A stretch of 64,000 nt of DNA, from the NCBI RefSeq assembly GCF_031200575.1, contig NZ_CP133597.1, positions 744,001 through 808,000 on the forward strand, written 5' to 3'. Both the position numbers and the translations under genes were made by a program. The DNA is from Ferroplasma sp. Its GTDB lineage: Archaea > Thermoplasmatota > Thermoplasmata > Thermoplasmatales > Thermoplasmataceae. Below the pieces are notes generated by a model. The model ran no database searches. It saw only the letters and a list, made by a program, of their open reading frames with translations, and was not told where the DNA came from. Below are positions 29,350 to 37,591 of the stretch, one piece after another (position 1 is the stretch's first letter; each line of letters begins with the position of its first letter).

Positions 29350-29770
29350 GGAAAAGCTTATCTTATAATGTATGGGCTTCCACTCCACGGGTATTAATTT
29401 CCAGAAGCCGGTGTGAACTCTCTTACTATGCATGACCTCTTTCTGGGATTTATTATAATAAGGGTGCTAGGGCGTCCTTATTTTACCTATTTTAGAAAAG
29501 AATATATAAATATTATCCGGTGTCCTGAATCCAGACTATGGGAATGTTACTGACCTGTAATGCTCTCCTGATTTGAACCTTGGAAATCCCGTCCTTTTTT
29601 CCAGCCACTCTTTCCCCATTTACTCTCCTGAAGAAGTTCTCATAGGACTTATCCGGCCAATCTGTTATATTCAGCAGTGGCCGGGAATATATATTTTTAT
29701 ATTCATGGAATTCATGCTTTAGGTCTGCGATAGTACCATTAGATATATCTATGGATATTGGTAAGTATTT
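29350..29770 (-). pseudogene. decayed IS200/IS605-type tnpB (OrfB) remnant
   Basis: Reading through frameshifts, the minus strand gives the N-terminal part of a TnpB transposon nuclease. First comes ADLKHEFHEYKNIYSR, then DKSYENFFRRVNGERVAGKK, and in the next frame SRFKSGEHYRSVTFP. These match the family's ...EFKNVYS..., ...QNFFRRVK.GE... and ...RFK....Y.SFTYPQSG... core. A possible C-terminal scrap (SKRVHTGFWKLIPVEWKP) follows at about 29360-29433. The RuvC-like middle is missing and stop codons interrupt the rest. It abuts the end of the next gene and fills the otherwise empty spacer of ~490 bp. Confidence 0.7.
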
Positions 29771-30413
29771 GTGTATCTCCCGGCACAGAGAATAAATATC
29801 CCCTGAATTTATAATTCCTCAGCTGGTCAACAAAAGAATGTAATTCCTGTAACCTGACAGAGGGCTGGTTAATTCTATCAACAATGCCTCCATTTTTTTC
29901 AGTTCTCACTATAATATAAGGAACCAATTTTTCAGTGTTTATATTATCCAATATGGTGGCGTCTCCAAAATTAACAACGAGAAAGATATCTGCACCGGAA
30001 TCCATCCTTTTTTTAATCTCAAAAACTGGCTTCCGGAAGCTCAATATAACTCCAGATTCTACACCTCTTCTGATGGCAAGCTTCATTGCATCTATGGAAT
30101 CTATTTCATTGAATTCCCTTCCAAATTTTGGCTTGTCTCCCTGCGTGAATATAATTGATGCATTGATTGCCCTGGCTGCCGTTATGATGGAACGGAGTTT
30201 TAATTCATTAATATCCTTTAAACGCTGGTTAAGGATGATTTCCTTATGCTGAAACATCTCCCTTATCATGTAGCCGATAAGTTCAGGAGGCATTGTGGGA
30301 TATCCCAGCGGATTGTCAGGTATGTTGAACCCGTCAAAATCTGCCAGTTTTTTTATGTCCTGTTTCACAGTTTCCAGGCTTCTTGAAGGGTAAATTTCGG
30401 CATAGATTTTCAT
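29739..30413 (-). CDS. TIM-barrel protein related to methylenetetrahydrofolate reductase
   Basis: The 224-residue protein starts MKIYAEIYPSRSLETVKQDI. It shows FDGFNIPDNPLGYPTMPP, then LRSIITAARAINASIIFTQGDKPKFG and SGADIFLVVNFGD, an arrangement like the beta-1, beta-2 and beta-4 ends of MetF-type barrels (E.-P, D.-P, GD motifs, and F..TQ/NF at the substrate side). It is shorter than bacterial MetF (~290 aa), so the reaction and cofactor are uncertain. An F420- or folate-linked role is only inference. GGCTTATAAAAT read on the gene strand near 30430-30440 puts the promoter ~25 bp before the ATG. The decayed tnpB begins at its stop codon. Confidence 0.5.
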   Translation of the reverse strand: MKIYAEIYPSRSLETVKQDIKKLADFDGFNIPDNPLGYPTMPPELIGYMIREMFQHKEIILNQRLKDINELKLRSIITAARAINASIIFTQGDKPKFGREFNEIDSIDAMKLAIRRGVESGVILSFRKPVFEIKKRMDSGADIFLVVNFGDATILDNINTEKLVPYIIVRTEKNGGIVDRINQPSVRLQELHSFVDQLRNYKFRGYLFSVPGDTQILTNIHRYI

Positions 30414-30553
30414 TAGAGTTGAAAAGGCTTATAAAATAAAGAGTTTTTCATTTACTGCAGATTTATCCTTTTTCGGTCATTTTTAATTACTATTATTAAT
30501 TAATAGATGTCAAGTTCTGGACTAATTTTTATATATGTTTGAAATTCCATTTT

Positions 30554-31522
30554 ATGAGAGAGGAATACAGTTACGGAATTGTGGTCATATCAAATTTTCA
30601 TGGTGACTATAAATATCTGCTTCTGAAAAGGGCCGAAGGATGGCTTGATTTTCCCAAGGGCCATATTGAGGAGGGGGAAACGGGCACTGCTGCTGCAATT
30701 AGGGAAACCAGGGAAGAGTCAGGAATAACAATTGATGAAAAGCACCTGATACCATACTTTCATTATGATATAACGTACAGGTTCACATATAATTCTGTAA
30801 AAATACTCAAGCATGTCAGGATGTTCATGTCTCTGGTGCCTGACAGCACTGTTGTGAAGGTATCAAACGAGCATAGGGGGTATATCTGGCTTAACTATCA
30901 TGAGGCCATGGAAAATCTTAACTTCGGAAACCAGAAGGACCTTATGCAGTATGCAGATTCATATTTAAAAAAATACCTCGCCATGGAGGCATTAAATTCG
31001 GAATACAGAAATATTCCGGGGAAAAGTAAATGGAATTTAAGCTCTAATTTTGTTCCAGGTGAAGGAAACCTAAATTCAAAGATATTCTTTGTTGGTCAGG
31101 CACCGGGAAGGAACGAGGACAGTGAAAAAAGACCCTTTGTTGGAAGAAGCGGGAAACTTCTGGATAGCCTGATACATGGAATTGGCCTTAACAGAGAAGA
31201 CGTTTACATTACAAGTGTGGTGCAGTTTTTCCCGCCGGATAACCGGGCACCCACAGAGGATGAAGTGGCCATATGCATGCCATTCCTGGAAAAGCAGTTA
31301 GACATAGTGAATCCACAGATCGTTGTACTCTTAGGCGCAACAGCAGCAGGTGTACTTCTAAATTTAAAGGGCATTACCGCATATCACGGGAAAATAATTA
31401 AAAATAAATACCTTATCACGGTTCATCCTGCAGCTGCCCTCAGGAATCCAGCCAACCTTGAGATTATGAAATCTGATTTTAAGGCGCTTCAAGAATTTCT
31501 CAAATCACATGGGAGCCCTTAG
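30554..31522 (+). CDS. Nudix hydrolase fused to a family 4-like uracil-DNA glycosylase
   Basis: Two-domain protein of 322 residues. Residues ~1-135 are a Nudix domain with a perfect box, GHIEEGETGTAAAIRE then TREESGI (Gx5Ex7REx2EExG), of the Ap4A/nucleotide-hydrolase type. Residues ~150-320 are a UDG: FFVGQAPGRNEDSEKRPFVG, VYITSVVQFFPPDNRAPT and the active-site-side TVHPAAALRNP. Family 4 enzymes ligate a [4Fe-4S] cluster with four cysteines. Here only the one in EVAICMPFL remains; the first pair is absent and the third is Phe. ATG 30554 is preferred to TTG 30539 because TTTTTATATATG near 30524-30535 gives a leaderless start. It could remove uracil and clean the nucleotide pool together. Confidence 0.88.
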   Translation: MREEYSYGIVVISNFHGDYKYLLLKRAEGWLDFPKGHIEEGETGTAAAIRETREESGITIDEKHLIPYFHYDITYRFTYNSVKILKHVRMFMSLVPDSTVVKVSNEHRGYIWLNYHEAMENLNFGNQKDLMQYADSYLKKYLAMEALNSEYRNIPGKSKWNLSSNFVPGEGNLNSKIFFVGQAPGRNEDSEKRPFVGRSGKLLDSLIHGIGLNREDVYITSVVQFFPPDNRAPTEDEVAICMPFLEKQLDIVNPQIVVLLGATAAGVLLNLKGITAYHGKIIKNKYLITVHPAAALRNPANLEIMKSDFKALQEFLKSHGSP

Positions 31523-32138
31523 TTTCACGGCCGTACAGTAAGTACAGCACACCACCGGCAAATCCAGCGATATAAACTATAAGAATAAACCAGGCGTATA
31601 GATTGATGGTGGCATTGGCCAGGATAAATATAAATGCAATATACAGGGTGTAACCTGTGAGCCGAACACCCCCAACACCCCTCCCCCTATACCGGCTGGT
31701 AAAATTCTCCGGTTCAAGAAGTTCCCGGGATGCCCATGCAATTTCCCCGAACACTGAGCTGATTGCAAGCATGGCCAGTAATAGGTACAGGTTATATATT
31801 ACGTAATTAAAGAACAATAAAAGCACCAACCATGATCCAAGAAGACCGGAAAATCCTATCATAGATACAGCCTTCCTGCCTGATCTCCCAATAGTAAAAC
31901 CACCCACCACGCCTGTAATTGATTCGGCAAGCACAGAAAAAAATATAATAATATCCGTATATTCAGGAAAATGAAATGGCCCAAGCACCAGGTCTGAAAA
32001 TGCAAAGCCAACAATTATAGCTATCCCCATTAGGGACAGCGAAACAAATTTCATTGCATCATTGAGATTAAATTGTGCAGGAGCAATAGTTTTTCTATTT
32101 TCCCATAAATAGCTTTCCGTTCTTGAAATACTATGCAT
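31500..32138 (-). pseudogene. C-terminal half of a split MFS transporter (thiamine-type)
   Basis: The 212-residue frame has a hydrophilic start (HSISRTESYLWENRKTIAP) then six membrane helices. The Gly-rich VVGGFTIGRSGRKA loop corresponds to the helix 8-9 motif of MFS proteins. It has no promoter of its own that I can recognise and lies exactly downstream of the N-terminal six-helix half on the same strand, with a mobile-element remnant in between. Together the halves make a normal ~415-residue, 12-helix transporter. Its own ATG (32138) lies in the element's terminal repeat, so it could still be translated separately. Ends 3' by overlapping the convergent Nudix-UDG gene by 23 bp. Confidence 0.75.
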
Positions 32139-32400
32139 TATTATGCATTTCTTTCTTGCAGTCGCTGTACATTCTCAACAACTACCTGATCTGGATGGTA
32201 CAGGTAATCATTCTTCATGGAATGCCAGAAGGCACTGCCACTCACGGCAAACGGGGTGCCGCAAAGATATAATCCCCTAATGGAGATAGATAATGATGAT
32301 AACCTATCCCTGTTAAAGGCTATACGCATCTATCTGCAATATATCGCATGCTTCCCTGATTGTGTATATCTTGCCCATATATATTGCATAATGATGCATA
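32132..32400 (-). mobile_element. ~270-bp internally deleted IS607-like element inserted in the transporter gene
   Basis: A 16-bp inverted repeat, TATGCATyATTATGCA, lies at both ends (32132-32147 and, inverted, 32385-32400; one mismatch). Just inside the upstream end an ATG (32378) opens a 21-codon peptide MGKIYTIREACDILQIDAYS, which looks like the MerR-type helix-turn-helix start of IS607 TnpA resolvases, then stops. A second frame (32141-32329) ending LYHPDQVVVENVQRLQERNA reaches the other end and may be the tail of the element's second gene. No transposase core remains, so it is non-autonomous. The IS607 assignment rests on a short motif; the insertion itself is well supported. Confidence 0.65.
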
Positions 32401-32401
32401 A

Positions 32402-33031
32402 TTATATATAAATATTCCTATTAGCAGTTAAAGCCCTCATTCTGTACCTTGCAAGCAGGGATACTGATCCACCTATCATTGCAATGCAAACCAGTGCAGT
32501 TTTCTGGACAAAAATAGAACCGGAAAGTAATAAAAAGATACCTGCCATCAATGTTATTCCTATGTTAGCCATATTGGATGACTCAACTATTGCGGCACCC
32601 CTGTACCTAGATGGAAAATATTCAGACATCAATGAAAGAGACACAGTTTCATCACCGCCAAGCCCAAATTCAGCTATAAACACAAAAGCTATCAGGGCAA
32701 TATAATTATAGCTAAAACCTATGCCGGCAAGCCCGGCCACAGTCATAAACATCGTTACCAGATAGCTTCTTTTCCTCCCAGTTTTATCAGATATTATTCC
32801 CATAACAAAGTTTCCTGTCAGAAGTCCTGCAGGTGCTGCGCCTATAATAGGATAATATGCATAGGCTGGAACGAAATACCATGTTGTTATAAGCGGTGCT
32901 ATGCTTAGGGCCACTCCCCACATCAAAAATGATACAGATACGGTAAAAAAAATTAGCCAGTGCCGGCCATTCCAAGGTGATGTTGCTATACTCTGTGCAA
33001 TTTTCCTGTTATTTTCCAGATCATATTCCAT
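32402..33031 (-). pseudogene. N-terminal half of a split MFS transporter under TPP riboswitch control (putative thiamine transporter)
   Basis: The 209-residue frame starts MEYDLENNRKIAQSI and has six membrane helices. The MFS loop signature is GIISDKTGRKRSYLVT between helices 2 and 3, and an acidic helix-4 segment FIAEFGLGGDETVS follows. It ends soon after helix 6 (LLARYRMRALTANRN) where the mobile element begins. The upstream TPP riboswitch, overlapping its ribosome-binding site, points to uptake of thiamine or a precursor. Thermoplasma homologues with such an element have been proposed as thiamine transporters. The break falls in the central cytoplasmic loop, so two half-proteins might still assemble. 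Confidence 0.75.
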
Positions 33032-33035
33032 TTTC

Positions 33036-33110
33036 TCCCTCCGCCGGCATTGCCCGGATCAGGTTCATGGGGTCGATCCCTATCCTCTCAGCCCTGAGCT
33101 CCCCCTATAA
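33036..33110 (-). promoter_or_regulatory. TPP riboswitch (THI element)
   Basis: Read on the minus strand, the element has the conserved cores in order: GGGGGAGC, GGCTGAGAGGA (pyrimidine-sensing loop), GACCC, then GAACCTGATCCGG and GCAATGCCGGCGGAGGGA (pyrophosphate-sensing arm). It ends only 4 nt before the transporter ATG (33031). Its last bases, GGAGGGAG, are also the ribosome-binding site, so ligand binding probably blocks translation initiation. A TTAAATAA box at about 33140 would start transcription just upstream of it. Confidence 0.93.
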
Positions 33111-33174
33111 CAATTCAAAGATTGCCACAGATTATTTAATAATTGTGCCCTGTCACATGGTTTTCAATATGTGC

Positions 33175-33699
33175 CTAAACAATTAACTTAAGCTCAAAAC
33201 CTGCGATTGTGACAATAATACCCACTGTTACCATTACCACAATCCAGAATCTCGCCCTCCCGGCTGTAGATTTGCTTATAAAGAGTCCCAGAACTGCCAG
33301 GGATGTGTATGATAAGGAAAGCGGAATTATCTCATTTCCCCTTATTATGAGCGAGGAGGATAAGGGGATTAGTGCCCCCAGAAAACCGAAAAATGCTGCA
33401 ATAAGGGCGCCGATGAGCGATTCAATAAATATTTCTATGCCCAGATGACCCTTTAGGAGATAATCGGTGGACTTCAAATTCAGTTGGAGGGCTGTTCTAT
33501 GAAGCTCTTCATTCAAACCGGCATACTGGGCTATAAAATAACTGAAAGCGCCGGCAAATGCAGAGCCGAATGAAATCTTAAAAGCCTCAAACATATCTAT
33601 ACTGCTTTTGCCGATGATGCCACCGGATGCAAGAATCAGCGCAGTAATAATACCATCAGACAGGCCAATGCTTACCGGAAATATGTATTTTTTATTCAT
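33175..33699 (-). CDS. VIT/CCC1-like membrane transporter
   Basis: The 174-residue protein starts KKYIFPVSIGLSDGIITALI, the first-helix signature of the VIT1/CCC1 (DUF125) family of iron/manganese transporters. It has five predicted membrane segments, and FGFLGALIPLSSSL is the second conserved helix. The middle amphipathic stretch (LKSTDYLLKGHLGIEIFIES) is much shorter than in metal-sequestering eukaryotic VITs. Substrate is unknown; divalent metal is plausible given iron-rich acid habitats. Its start overlaps the DUF211 gene by 4 bp, so they are coupled. Confidence 0.72.
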   Translation of the reverse strand: MNKKYIFPVSIGLSDGIITALILASGGIIGKSSIDMFEAFKISFGSAFAGAFSYFIAQYAGLNEELHRTALQLNLKSTDYLLKGHLGIEIFIESLIGALIAAFFGFLGALIPLSSSLIIRGNEIIPLSLSYTSLAVLGLFISKSTAGRARFWIVVMVTVGIIVTIAGFELKLIV

Positions 33700-33962
33700 T
33701 TTATGATATGCTTTCCGGTAATAACCTCATCTATGGAATGTATGGCACATCCCATATCCTCTATAACCTTGACAAGATAATTATAATTGATATTAATTCC
33801 CTCTACTGTTATACTTGTTCCCATAGTTTCCATATCCATCTCAGTAACAGTTATCCTCACGGCATCCACACCAGGCACATCTTCTATGGAACCTGCAAGT
33901 TCAGTCAGTGTGGGCCTGTTTAATCCTTTATCAACGTCCAGTAAAATTCTTCTCAGATTCAT
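33696..33962 (-). CDS. DUF211 family protein
   Basis: From ATG 33962 the protein is 88 residues: NLRRILLDVDKGLNRPTLTE, then VDAVRITVTEMDMETMGTSI, INYNYLVKVIEDMGCAIHS. This matches the small archaeal DUF211 fold, a ferredoxin-like oligomer reported to bind metal ions in structural studies. The frame extends to 34001, but the family starts near MNLRRILLD, and the TATA-like ATGATATAAAT at ~34013-34024 lies too close to 34001. A 4-bp overlap with the VIT-like gene suggests a joint role, possibly as a metal-sensing or gating partner; that is inference. Confidence 0.8.
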   Translation of the reverse strand: MNLRRILLDVDKGLNRPTLTELAGSIEDVPGVDAVRITVTEMDMETMGTSITVEGININYNYLVKVIEDMGCAIHSIDEVITGKHIIK

Positions 33963-34098
33963 AAATTTATCAAACCTCGAAGCAATTTGGCCATTAGCCA
34001 TATTCTTCCATTTATATCATTATATAATTATTATTTATTAATCTTTTCTGCTCATAATACCTAATTATTGTTTTTCATGGAAGATGTTTTTATAGAGC

Positions 34099-35844
34099 CT
34101 AAATAAGCGACACTATTATAATTATAAGTATAAAGGCAGCTATCATGTATATAATATATGCCGATATGGAACTGTTCATGATTTTGTAAGCTATAAATTT
34201 AGCAAAACTTCTGTAAGCCCTGGCAATGCTTATCATAATCATCCAGAAAATATCAACAGTTTCTACCCTGCTTTCATCTGTGCTTTTAGTCCTGAGTACC
34301 CTCTTAAGTATAAGGCGTATATTATTAGAATATGTGAAAGAGTTATAATATTCTCCATGTTCTATGCCACCATTCCAGCGACTGACAGTTCTGGTTCTTG
34401 GCCTTCCGAAGACAGCAAATACAATTAATGAAAATACCATAAGAAGTATGACAATGTAAAGAGGCGTTATAAGCCCGAAATCAGATATGCTGAGGCGGGA
34501 CTCTATCATAAACCCATTTAATACAAGAACAGAGGGTATACCGGATATATAGCTCCTGCCCACAATTAAAAATGATATGGCGAACAGAAATACAAGTGTT
34601 AATCCGGTACCAAGGATAGTGTAATTCTCCAGGTTTTTCCCATGTGATTTCCGGTGGCTATCTGTGAAATAAAAAATTTTCAGCATTGCAGCGGTGGCAA
34701 AACCCTCACCCATGGCAATAAGGGAACCGGCTATGATTGAAGCGATCCCCAGTGGTCCATAGAGGTAGGCACCCATGAAAAACGACTCCAGTACCATCCA
34801 TGTCCCGAGCCCGCCAAGTGAAGGGAACAGCCCTGAAAGGGAAGACATTGCAAAAAATTTGCCTATCTGATTAACAGTATCCCTGTCCCCTTTAACTGCA
34901 CTGAAATACTCAGCACCGGTATGGCCTATGGACATAAATAGCCCAGTTTTTGCTATGGAATGGGCCATTGCAAAAATGGCTATGGAAATGAGGATGAATT
35001 CTTTTAATACACTATCATTGACAGATATAAATAGGCCTATTGCAGCCATTAACACACCATTATTTTCTATTGTGCTGAATCCCCCAAGGGATTTCATATT
35101 TTCAGATATATATGCATAAAGTGCCCCGAAGAGCACAGATATGACGCCTATAATAATGAATAGTATGCCTATGTCAGTGGAAACTGGGGAAAGCAATGCG
35201 ATTTTTAATATCCCATACACTCCCATGAGCGTCATTGTTGCACTAAAAATTGCGGACGAATTGGCAGGGGCACTTCCATGGGCTATGGGAAGCCACTCAC
35301 TTATCATGAAGGGCGTCAAACCCATTTTTGACATGGCACCTATGGCAAATATGAGCAGTACTATATCATTGGAAAGCCCTGTAAAATTGAATGTGCCGGT
35401 ATAATAATAAGAAATTACTGCAGCGGTTATAATCAGTACAGTGCTTATTTCAGAGAACAGCATGAATATATAGGCCTCTATATCATTTTTCTTATTTATT
35501 GCCACGGTCAAATATGCAGGTATTGACATTATCTCCCAGCCTGTTATGAACACAAGAAAGTTATTTGCATACAGTATTGTCATCATTCCCGCAATGGTCA
35601 TTATAAACAGAGGTGCTAGCCATTTCCCATATTTTTTTGAATATGAAATGGAAAACACAGATGTTATTATCCATACTATAGCCGCTATCAGGTAAAAGTA
35701 TGTAATGTAGTCAAAAATTCGGAAGGTCAGGAGGAAAAACAGGGCTGAGGCTATGGCTGTAATTATGTAACCTGCAGTTCTGTATTTTATTGAAACCAGT
35801 GCGGCCAGGAAAACTGCAATTAATGGCACATAATAATATATCAT
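34099..35844 (-). CDS. NuoL/HyfB-like proton-pumping subunit of a hydrogenase-like complex
   Basis: The 581-residue membrane protein has ~14-16 helices and the antiporter-type signatures of complex I: FITGWEIMSIPAYLTVAINK (essential Glu) and SKMGLTPFMISEWLPIAHGS then APANSSAIFSATMTLMG (Lys/His channel). The C-terminal ~120 residues, with a charged RPRTRTVSRWNGGIEHGEYY loop, resemble the HyfB tail. It is the last gene of the six-gene operon and its ATG overlaps the previous stop by 4 bp. Expected role: ion translocation driven by the soluble arm. Confidence 0.88.
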   Translation of the reverse strand: MIYYYVPLIAVFLAALVSIKYRTAGYIITAIASALFFLLTFRIFDYITYFYLIAAIVWIITSVFSISYSKKYGKWLAPLFIMTIAGMMTILYANNFLVFITGWEIMSIPAYLTVAINKKNDIEAYIFMLFSEISTVLIITAAVISYYYTGTFNFTGLSNDIVLLIFAIGAMSKMGLTPFMISEWLPIAHGSAPANSSAIFSATMTLMGVYGILKIALLSPVSTDIGILFIIIGVISVLFGALYAYISENMKSLGGFSTIENNGVLMAAIGLFISVNDSVLKEFILISIAIFAMAHSIAKTGLFMSIGHTGAEYFSAVKGDRDTVNQIGKFFAMSSLSGLFPSLGGLGTWMVLESFFMGAYLYGPLGIASIIAGSLIAMGEGFATAAMLKIFYFTDSHRKSHGKNLENYTILGTGLTLVFLFAISFLIVGRSYISGIPSVLVLNGFMIESRLSISDFGLITPLYIVILLMVFSLIVFAVFGRPRTRTVSRWNGGIEHGEYYNSFTYSNNIRLILKRVLRTKSTDESRVETVDIFWMIMISIARAYRSFAKFIAYKIMNSSISAYIIYMIAAFILIIIIVSLI

Positions 35845-36440
35845 TTTTTATCCCTCGCCTCTATTATTGCATTAAGAATTGCTGACGGTGTCGGTGGGCA
35901 TCCTGCGATACGTATATCATATTTTTCCATCGCGCCCTTTCCCATAATTCCGCCGGAGAGTGCGCAGGCACCAAGCCCTATTACAATTTTTGGTTCAGGC
36001 ATGGCATCATAAGCCTCCCTGAGAACCCTTTCCATTCCTTCTGTATAAATTCCCATGACAACCAGGGCATCGGCATGCCTCGGGGTACTGGCCATAAAAA
36101 TTTTGAATCTGCTGGAATCGTACTGTGGTGAAAACAGTGTGGTGAATTCAACATTGCAGGCACCGCAAGTACCTGAGTCCACAGGATAGAGATAGAGAGA
36201 TTTTTTAAATATGTCCGGAATTTTCTGATCAATGGAATATGTATTCTGCTTGCCTGTTGGATTCAGATCACACTGCCTGCAGAATATACACCTATCCATA
36301 TTCCACATTCCATTGCTGATAGCCTCTGTTGGGCAGTTATAATCACTTACCCCCTCCAGTACAGAAGGATACAGAAGGCTGTATTTATCCAGTTTCTCTG
36401 TCTTTATCCGCTTCTTCATACCACTGATGAACCAGTTCAA
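35841..36440 (-). CDS. fused [4Fe-4S] ferredoxin-like + NuoB/HyfI-like small subunit
   Basis: The 199-residue protein starts with a single-cluster region: CPTEAISNG followed by CIFCRQCDLNP (four cysteines, residues ~36-57). The NuoB-type domain follows, with all four cluster N2 ligands: SGTCGACNVE, GLGACALSGG and IAGCPPTP. In hydrogenases and complex I these two parts are normally separate proteins (HyfH/NuoI with two clusters, and HyfI/NuoB), so this is a compact fusion. It sits between the large subunit and the NuoL-like subunit with 4-bp overlaps on both sides. Confidence 0.85.
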   Translation of the reverse strand: MNWFISGMKKRIKTEKLDKYSLLYPSVLEGVSDYNCPTEAISNGMWNMDRCIFCRQCDLNPTGKQNTYSIDQKIPDIFKKSLYLYPVDSGTCGACNVEFTTLFSPQYDSSRFKIFMASTPRHADALVVMGIYTEGMERVLREAYDAMPEPKIVIGLGACALSGGIMGKGAMEKYDIRIAGCPPTPSAILNAIIEARDKK

Positions 36441-37591
36441 TGAAACCTCACCTCCAGTTCAGATATCCAGATGCCAAAGCTTTCCCATACAAAAAAGAAA
36501 TCGGTGAAAATATTTCCATTTTTCAGGGCATATCTAAAATTTCTCATATTAAGATAAGATGGCGATGACATCTGTATATCCATTATCCTGCCCCCATCTA
36601 TTTTCACGTAATAAAAGAGGTCCCCGGCAGGCGATTCTATTCTGGCAGTGCCCTCTCCATACCCATTTAATTCCATTTTATTTCTTCTGTAAGTTTTTTT
36701 AATATCATATGACTCTATTATATTTATGGACTCAAATATTTCACCTGCCCGGACAAGGAATCTGGAAAACGTATCGCCAGCACTTTCCATTACAGTATTA
36801 TACTTTCCATAATCAAGGGATCTGGAATCCAGCCTTGCATCATACCTGTAATTTGCTGCACGTGCAGCCGGCCCAGTAGACACAGGATCAGACACAACTC
36901 CGTTTTCCTGTAGCCTGTCCAGGAATATTTTAGATGAAAGCAGTCCATCATAAATGGACCTAAACTGTTTCTCAACAGAATTGAGTACTATTCTGGAAAA
37001 GTCACCATCAATAGAATTTATGCCATTTACGGAAAAATAATATCTGTGCCCGAAAGCACGGGAAATTATTCTGGCAACCTCCTCCCTAAGAAGCAATAGC
37101 TGTTTTTCCGGAACAACAAACCCAGCAGATTCACACAACCCTTTTATTACATCAATATTGGACCGTATCCTTTCCAGTTCAATTTCTACAATTCTTGCAT
37201 TATTTAAATCACTGTTATCCATGTTCAAGGCATCCTCCACTGCCAGTGTATAGGCTATGCTGTGTGACGCTGAGTGAAATCCGTTGATTCTTTCTACCTT
37301 CAGTAGTGAGTCAGAAATATTATCCCCTATTATGCTAATATTTCTTCTTTTAAATTCGGAATTTATGATAACATCCCTTATAGATTCACCAGGCGTAAGT
37401 ATGCTGAAATTTACAGATTCCCTGAGCCCACCTGCTGAAGGTCCATAATTGAAATATATCTCACCCTGGGTTCTTTCCTCGTGATCATCTTCATCCATAC
37501 TTATTCCTGTTAGAGTTGAACTGTAAACGTCATATTTTTCAGTTCTCCCCACGTACCTTCCGCTTTTCTCTCCGAATTTATAATATCTCAT
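36437..37591 (-). CDS. NuoD/HyfG-like large subunit lacking NiFe-binding cysteines
   Basis: The 384-residue protein aligns with group 4 hydrogenase large subunits. The first metal motif, normally RICGICS..H, reads RINGFHSASHSIAYTLAVED (Cys to Asn103 and His106). The C-terminal CxxC of the DPC..C motif is missing (end VWESFGIWISELEVRF). It therefore cannot hold a NiFe site in the usual way. Internal features such as ELERIRSNIDVI and SRAFGHRYYFSVNGI are kept, so the fold and the quinone/redox interface are probably retained. ATG 37591 overlaps the previous gene by 14 bp. The acceptor is unknown. Confidence 0.85.
   Translation of the reverse strand: MRYYKFGEKSGRYVGRTEKYDVYSSTLTGISMDEDDHEERTQGEIYFNYGPSAGGLRESVNFSILTPGESIRDVIINSEFKRRNISIIGDNISDSLLKVERINGFHSASHSIAYTLAVEDALNMDNSDLNNARIVEIELERIRSNIDVIKGLCESAGFVVPEKQLLLLREEVARIISRAFGHRYYFSVNGINSIDGDFSRIVLNSVEKQFRSIYDGLLSSKIFLDRLQENGVVSDPVSTGPAARAANYRYDARLDSRSLDYGKYNTVMESAGDTFSRFLVRAGEIFESINIIESYDIKKTYRRNKMELNGYGEGTARIESPAGDLFYYVKIDGGRIMDIQMSSPSYLNMRNFRYALKNGNIFTDFFFVWESFGIWISELEVRFH

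Noticed and set aside
32141-32329. 62-residue ORF inside the transporter insertion
   Set aside because: As an independent gene it has no support. It is kept only as a possible tail of the mobile element.
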